Source: Hedera helix
Lineage: Eukaryota > Streptophyta > Magnoliopsida > Apiales > Araliaceae
Length of the DNA stretch: 64,000 nucleotides
Direction of reading: 5' to 3'
Assembly: GCA_947179155.2 (NCBI GenBank)
Contig: OX359286.1
Location: forward strand, 16,020,413 to 16,084,412
Each line of letters starts with the position of its first letter. The first letter of the stretch is position 1. The notes below the pieces were generated by a model, which was not told the DNA's origin, made no database searches, and was given only the letters and a program-made list of their open reading frames with translations. Below are positions 58,624 to 64,000 of this stretch, one piece after another. Position numbers and translations under genes: made by a program.

Positions 58624-61600
58624 ATGGCTACTGGAAATTCTTATTTTGATGACCTGCAAAGTGAACCTGAGATTATAGATCCTCCCCAAGATGATGACAT
58701 GCTGGATGTTATTGAACATGTAAATAATCCTGCTCCAAATGATGTAAAGCCTACTATGGCTGTCTCTAGCAGTGTTCGCGAACTATTGGAGTGTCCAGTG
58801 TGTTTAAATGCTATGTACCCTCCTATCCATCAGGTGATTACATAAAACTGTTTTGCATGAAAAGTTCTCTTTTTTAAATATTCTATTTTCTCTTTTAAAT
58901 GCAAAATACTTGCGAAGTTTTTTTGAACTCCCCTAATAATATAGTCCTCTAAATTTGGTTTTATGTTCATGATTTTTCTTTTTTTGTTATTATGGTTTCC
59001 AGTGCTTTAAATCTATTTTCAATTAAAAAATCTGTTGAGAAAGAAGTTGAGATTTTGTTTAGAGACATAAGTGGTCCAGTAGTTCCTTATTTTGCATCAA
59101 TCCCTCCTCCCCATCTCTCTCGCAAGCTTAGACTTTTAAAATTGCATTAGGAAATATATGATTTGACCTGAACCTTTGTTTTTGTTACTCTGTCGGTTGT
59201 GAAGAAACTAAATTAGTTGTCTTCACCGGTTCTGTGTGGCTTGAAATATTGTGCAGAATAGTAGTGGTGGTTATGAATGGAATCAATTCATCGTTTATTA
59301 GTGGCACTCTCACCCTTCATTTTATTATAGGTTCTCATTATTGGAAATTCTTGGTTATTTTTTGAATATTTTCTAGTTGTGTGGTTCATGTTGAGAAAAA
59401 TGAAAAATGCATCTCGGGAAAGCTATACCTTAACATAATGAGATTTTGAGTAAATCTGCCAATCCTTCCAACATTACTTAGACCGTTGGATGCTTTATTT
59501 GATATATTATTTGATAGATGCCATAGCACGTATGCATGAGGTAAACGCCGTCCGGATCGTTTCTAGCAAAGTTGTATTGGTGGAACACCAACGACATCGC
59601 AACTCGTTACTTATAATGAAGTAAGAACCTTGATACAATCGAAAGTGTAAGGAAATTAGCGTTGAATGGAACCATGACTCGTTGCGTACATGGAGGTAAG
59701 AAGAAGACGCCATAATCAATTATGTGCTATTGATTGATAAGTCAAGTTTGAACGCACAGATTAAGCTTGTGTTTGTTTAGGTCTTAATACTTCTTAGTAA
59801 ACAATAAATCGGTAAGAGACAAAAGTTGTTTGTTTAAATTTTGCTTGCCTCTTAATGCCTTTTAATAGGTAAGATATAAAATGAAATTTAAATTATTAAG
59901 AGTTGTCTCTTAATGAAATATCTTTGGTAATTTTTTTTTTTATATAAATACATTCAATAATATTATCGCCTCATTTTTATTAAATTGAATATTTAAAATT
60001 CTTAAATAAAATTTTACCCTTTAAAATGGTAACATAATGTCATTAAGAGACAATTCACTTTTTTAGTTATCAAACAGTTTTTAGATTCAAATGCTATTTT
60101 ACTCAGATGGTCTAATTTATTAATATATAAGTCCATTTAGATATATATTATTCAGTTTTATCAAACACAACTTAACTCTAACTCTGATAAGTTTAGCAGT
60201 TTTTCAAAGAACCAAAAGAGAAAATTGAACAATCTTATTAATGTATTAATTATATGAAATACATCAGCTTTGTCCCAATTTATACACTTGAAAAGAAAAC
60301 CAAATTCTAATAACAAAAGGAAAATTAACTATGTAACAATCAAACTTAAACTAGGAATTAAAATCCTAACTAAATAATTCCTAATTACAATTGAAATAGC
60401 TTCCTTGCTGCGTTCCTTTTAAAACCTAGCCTTGCTACGTACTTTTCCTCTACCTAGAATTTTTAAGATTGCCCATGTTTCTGGCGTTTTTCCTAAACCC
60501 TTGTGCCTCAAATTGGCCTGTCTAATTCCTTAAGCAAATAGGATTTGAATTGCCGACTTCTTGTTGTCGGAATTCCCCTCTATCATGTCACGATTTGGAA
60601 TAGGATTAAGACTGCTAGCTTACGTGAATTCCCTTAAGTTTCTGGAGTGCGAAACTCCTGCCCAGAATTGGATTTGAAGTTCAATTGCTGTAATTAGAGC
60701 TTTGATTTTCCTGCCGTAGATGGGACTCTTGTTGCAGTGGTTTTAAAGTCCCTTAATCCTGCCGCAACTAGGATTTGAAACTGCCGAGGTTGGAACAAAT
60801 AAGTTTAGACTCCTTGCTTTCCTTGCTGTGCTTGTACATTGGAATACTGCGAGAAGCTCCCTAAAACTCCTGCCGAAGTTAGGGAAAAACTCAATTGCCG
60901 AAACTTGTTAGGGAAATCTTGTACTGCCACGTGAATCTAATTCTGGTTGCTGTGTGAAAAAAAACCCCCCTGCTGCTGTTAGGAATTCACTTTGCTGAGA
61001 TTTTCTAAGAATACATTGCTGAGGATTGCTAGGAATGCTTTGCCGAGGTTAGGAACTTGGAAACCTTCGGTGCTTAGGAAATTAGTGATTGCCGGTGTTG
61101 CTTGTAAGTTTGCTGAAAAAAACCAAGTTGCCGCGCCTCTCCCTAAAAATTAGCCTGGGTTTGTCGAGATTCCAATTAGTTTGGCCCCTTGTTTTGATGC
61201 TGAATTGGGCCTGTTTTAAGTCCACTTGAATGCTGCTGAATATATTAAATCTGGCCCTGCCAAAATTGGTTTTAAGCTGCCAATCTCCAGCCCTTTTAAG
61301 CTTTGAGGGGCTGCCTAGTTTAGCCATTGCTTGGGCTGCTAAATTTAACCCTGTTGGCTTGCTTATTGAGCTCCCTTGGCCCATTAAGGCTTGAATCATG
61401 ATATTTACTTCAAGAACAAATCCAATTTCGAGCCACCTTGATTAACCCCTGGAACTTGAACTGAATCCTTTAATTCAGCTAGGTAATCAATCAAGATTGT
61501 GTCATCACTGGGCATAAATTTTATTGTGAAGAACTGAAGTTCAATGATTATATTTAATTGCTGAGCTTGGTCTACAAACCAAACCTCGGTAGAATATGCT

Positions 61601-63596
61601 TCAGGCAATAGTTACTATCTATTTATCTATCTATTAGAATATGATACCCTTAAATAAATTGCAATATTTTACTCATTTGGTTTAGACACATGGTAAGAAT
61701 TTTCAGGAAATGTTTAAACGCATGCAATCCTCTGAAACGTAAAATGTCATACAGACGTACTAATATAAACTTTTTCAAGCATACATGTTGCAAAGTATGC
61801 AAAGATAATCTTGCTTTATTGTTGTTTCCTTTTGTCTCATCTTAGTGTGCGTGTCTATATATTTATATATATAGTTTGATCTTGTCACTTGCACTAGTGC
61901 GGGATTAAAAGTCTGAAAATCGTACTAATTTGAGACCAAATACCTTCCCTGAAATGAAATCTGTGAAAAGTTAATGCAGCAAACGATGTCTTACACCCCC
62001 CCCCCCCCCCCCCCCCCTATTTGTCAAAATAATGTAGTGAGAACATTATTAGAATTATATATCAGTACAGCGAAGATGCATTCTTCTGTTCGTCTTGGAC
62101 TTGCACATTGTGTTGCCTACCTAAATTTTGCAATGAATGTTTGAAAATCTTTTGAATTTGAGACCAAACCACCTTCCCTGAGTGCTGACAAAGGAAATTT
62201 TTATAAAGATAATGCTGCATGTTTTATGTTTTACACATCAAAATAATGTTTGATGTTCACATTTTTTGTGAATCTTATATAATTTTTGTTATATATTTGT
62301 TTTTTCACACCTTCTTATCTTTGTACCTTTTTGCTGTCACATGTGATTCTTTTCTGGCTTACCTCAACTAGTTTTAGATAAAAAAGATGATGTTGAGTTG
62401 AGACAGAATAATTTAGTGTCAAAATTATTGGAACTATAAATGATTGGTTGAAGACAAACTTCTCTTCTGTTCAGTGTTGCTGGAACTCTTTGTAACTTGG
62501 TCATAATTTTTTCAAGCTGTTTTATTAGTTATTGTTTCAGTATATTCAATTATTCATATTTATGTTCCTCTCTTCTTGTTTTAGTGTTCAAATGGTCATA
62601 CATTGTGCTCTGGTTGCAAGCCTAGGGTGCAGAACCGATGCCCAACTTGTAGGCATGAACTTGGCAATATTAGATGTCTTGCATTGGAGAAAGTGGCTGC
62701 ATCCCTTGAACTTCCATGTAAATATCAGAGCTTTGGGTGCATAGGCATCTATCCTTATTACAGCAAGCTAAAACACGAATCTCAATGCATCTTCAGACCC
62801 TATAGTTGTCCGTATGCTGGATCGGAGTGCACTGTTATTGGTGATATTCCTTATTTGGTGGACCATCTAAAAGATGATCACAAAGTTGACATGCACAATG
62901 GCAGTACTTTCAACCATCGTTATGTTAAATCAAATCCACATGAGGTCGAGAACGCGACATGGATGCTTACGGTATGCTTTGACTTGTCTCAGTTCTTACC
63001 CTTAACTTGATTCCCGGGGTTTTTCTTATGGGCATCACCCTCTATTTAGATGAAAGACATTTAATTGTGAAAAAAGTTTTAGGCAAATTGGATTTGACGT
63101 CCCCATTCTTATTTGATACCGATGGATGCTTTTCACTATCCTGAGTTTCCCATCTTATGCATCTTTCTAACCTGTCATGTTAATACATGATTATATTCAA
63201 TCCATATGCCCTATACTTTTAGTGGCTTTCAGCAGGTGTGTGATATGCTGTTCATCTGTTTTGCAATTCTTTTAGGTATTTAGCTGCTTTGGGCAATATT
63301 TCTGTTTGCATTTTGAAGCATTCCAGCTTGGGGTGGCGCCAGTGTACATAGCGTTCTTGCGGTTCATGGGTGATGACAACGACGCAAAGAACTACAGCTA
63401 TAGTCTCGAGGTTGGAGGGAATGGGAGGAAGATGACTTGGCAAGGGGTGCCTAGAAGCATAAGGGACAGCCATCGTAAAGTTCGGGACAGTTTTGATGGT
63501 CTCATCATTCAACGCAACATGGCACTCTTCTTCTCAGGGGGAGACCGGAAGGAGTTGAAGCTCAGGGTTACTGGTAGGATTTGGAAAGAACAGTAA
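58624..63596 (+). CDS. SINA-type RING E3 ubiquitin ligase (SINAT family), three coding exons
   Basis: Exons 58624-58833, 62585-62971 and 63276-63596, all phase 0, encode 305 residues (plant SINAT proteins are about 305-310). The RING domain is split by intron 1: CPVCLNAMYPPIHQ | CSNGHTLCSGC...CPTCRHEL. The SIAH-type zinc finger follows (CKYQSFGC to HLKDDHKVDMH). The TRAF-like substrate-binding domain follows with VKSNPHEVENATWMLT | VFSCFGQYFCLHFEAF and ends GRIWKEQ. It directs ubiquitination of target proteins; plant relatives act in hormone, light and autophagy control. Splice sites are CAG|GTGATT, TTTTAG|TG, ACG|GTATGC and TTTTAG|GT. ATG 58624 gives the usual MATGNSYFDD-like start. Intron 1 is unusually long (3751 bp) because of repeats. 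Confidence 0.95.
59766..60172. mobile_element. Possible hAT-like MITE
   Basis: The ends form short inverted repeats (TTGTGTTTG at 59768 and CAAACACAA at 60162). Inside, GTTGTCTCTTAATG (near 59902) and CATTAAGAGACAATTC (near 60041) form a second inverted pair. A clear 8-bp duplication was not found, so the boundaries and superfamily are tentative. Confidence 0.35.
60380..61610 (-). repeat. Degenerate interspersed sequence of unknown type
   Basis: TTGCCGA or CTGCCGAAG/GTTAGG motifs recur many times between 60540 and 61070. Two minus-strand open stretches (61082-61399 and 61405-61608) read MIQALMGQGSSISKPTG... and MPEAYSTEVWFVDQAQQ..., with no motif I recognise. They abut each other and may be one decayed transposon ORF or leader. 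Confidence 0.35.
61996..62017. repeat. Poly-C run (22 C)
   Basis: A homopolymer inside intron 1 of the SINA-type gene; its length is likely unstable or imprecise. Confidence 0.85.
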
Positions 63597-64000
63597 TTCA
63601 ATTTTCCAGTTACCTCTTTTGAAACCTCAAATATTAGACTAGTTTCTTCTGTAGTGCAAGGATTTCTTACTGTTTCTGTTCATGTTTTGTTTTTTTGTTT
63701 TTTGATATTAGGTGGCAAACTCTCTTTGCTTGTCTATGCATCAAATACATGAGAAATCGGCATGATTTAGGCAATTGTAATGCTTATTTATACATGTGTT
63801 ATACATCTGATCTATAATGCCTGCCCTTTTAGTTCTGTTCTATAGCCATGAGAAGCTTCGACAAAATTTGATTGGGTTTACATACACAGAATAAAAGTCG
63901 TGCAATTAAAGATGGTATATGAATTTTAACAAAAAAATTAAATTATTTTTCAACTTTATTTAATTCTAATAATGTTTAGATACATTAATATATGGTGAGA
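63597..64000. other. 3'UTR and downstream flank of the SINA-type gene
   Basis: T-rich sequence after the TAA at 63594-63596. No further gene is seen before the window ends. Confidence 0.6.

Larger units (their letters stand above)
58834..62584 (+). other. Long first coding intron with repeat insertions
   Basis: 3751 bp between the two halves of the RING domain. It holds a MITE-like element (about 59766-60172), a degenerate repeat field (about 60400-61120), an unrecognised minus-strand open region (61082-61608) and a 22-C run. Splice junctions at both ends are canonical and keep the frame. Confidence 0.85.

Overview
This is nuclear DNA from a flowering plant, probably a eudicot with a transposon-rich genome. 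The evidence is three plant housekeeping-type genes, two of them with introns typical of plant genes, set in AT-rich DNA that is mostly nested LTR retrotransposons with plant features: initiator-Met tRNA primer sites, plant Ty3/gypsy and Ty1/copia protein motifs, and a CACTA-type terminus. Nothing bacterial or viral is present, and the species cannot be named from the sequence.

Host genes. (1) An intronless CDS at 7879-8700 (+) encodes a CAF1-type CCR4-NOT deadenylase with all four DEDD residues. (2) A CDS at 39864-42554 (+) encodes an 896-residue DM13/DOMON/DOMON/cytochrome b561 protein of the At5g54830 type. (3) A SINA-type RING E3 ubiquitin ligase (305 aa) lies in three coding exons between 58624 and 63596 (+), after a long 5'UTR intron. 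A degraded peroxiredoxin-IIF fragment lies at 44449-44613. The three genes have unrelated roles (mRNA decay, membrane redox, protein turnover) and are simply neighbours.

Layout. 1-6021: 3' half of an Athila/Tat-like Ty3/gypsy element (+), split by a Tekay-like solo LTR (1620-4439, TSD AATAC). 6022-6678: one end of a CACTA-like transposon. 6679-11478: the CAF1 gene island. 11479-18377: a second, oppositely oriented relative of the first gypsy element, split by a 3.87-kb solo LTR (11538-15410, TSD AAGTA). 18378-30288: a nest of a diverged LTR, holding a Ty1/copia solo LTR (18522-29494, TSD CACAG), holding a very young Tekay-like element (18876-28355, TSD CCCGC). The young element has the abnormal architecture LTR - internal - LTR - 369 bp of internal - last 28 bp of an LTR. 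30289-37020: part of another LTR, then two LTR copies in inverted orientation forming a 2.4-kb-armed inverted repeat. 37021-38780: copia LTR end, primer site and decayed gag. 39-44 kb: the DOMON/b561 gene. 44.4-46.4 kb: gene fragments and local duplications. About 46.9-53.65 kb: a decayed LTR split by a second 3.88-kb solo LTR (49027-52909, TSD GTTTT). 53.7-56.5 kb: AT-rich DNA with a 174-bp MITE (9-bp TSD). 56.5-64 kb: the SINA-type gene, with repeats inside its 3.75-kb first coding intron.

The most informative features are the exact target-site duplications, which give a relative insertion order, the tandem-LTR element, the inverted LTR pair as a possible hairpin-RNA source, and a hairpin plus splice-acceptor-like plus short lysine-rich ORF module shared by LTRs whose bodies differ strongly.
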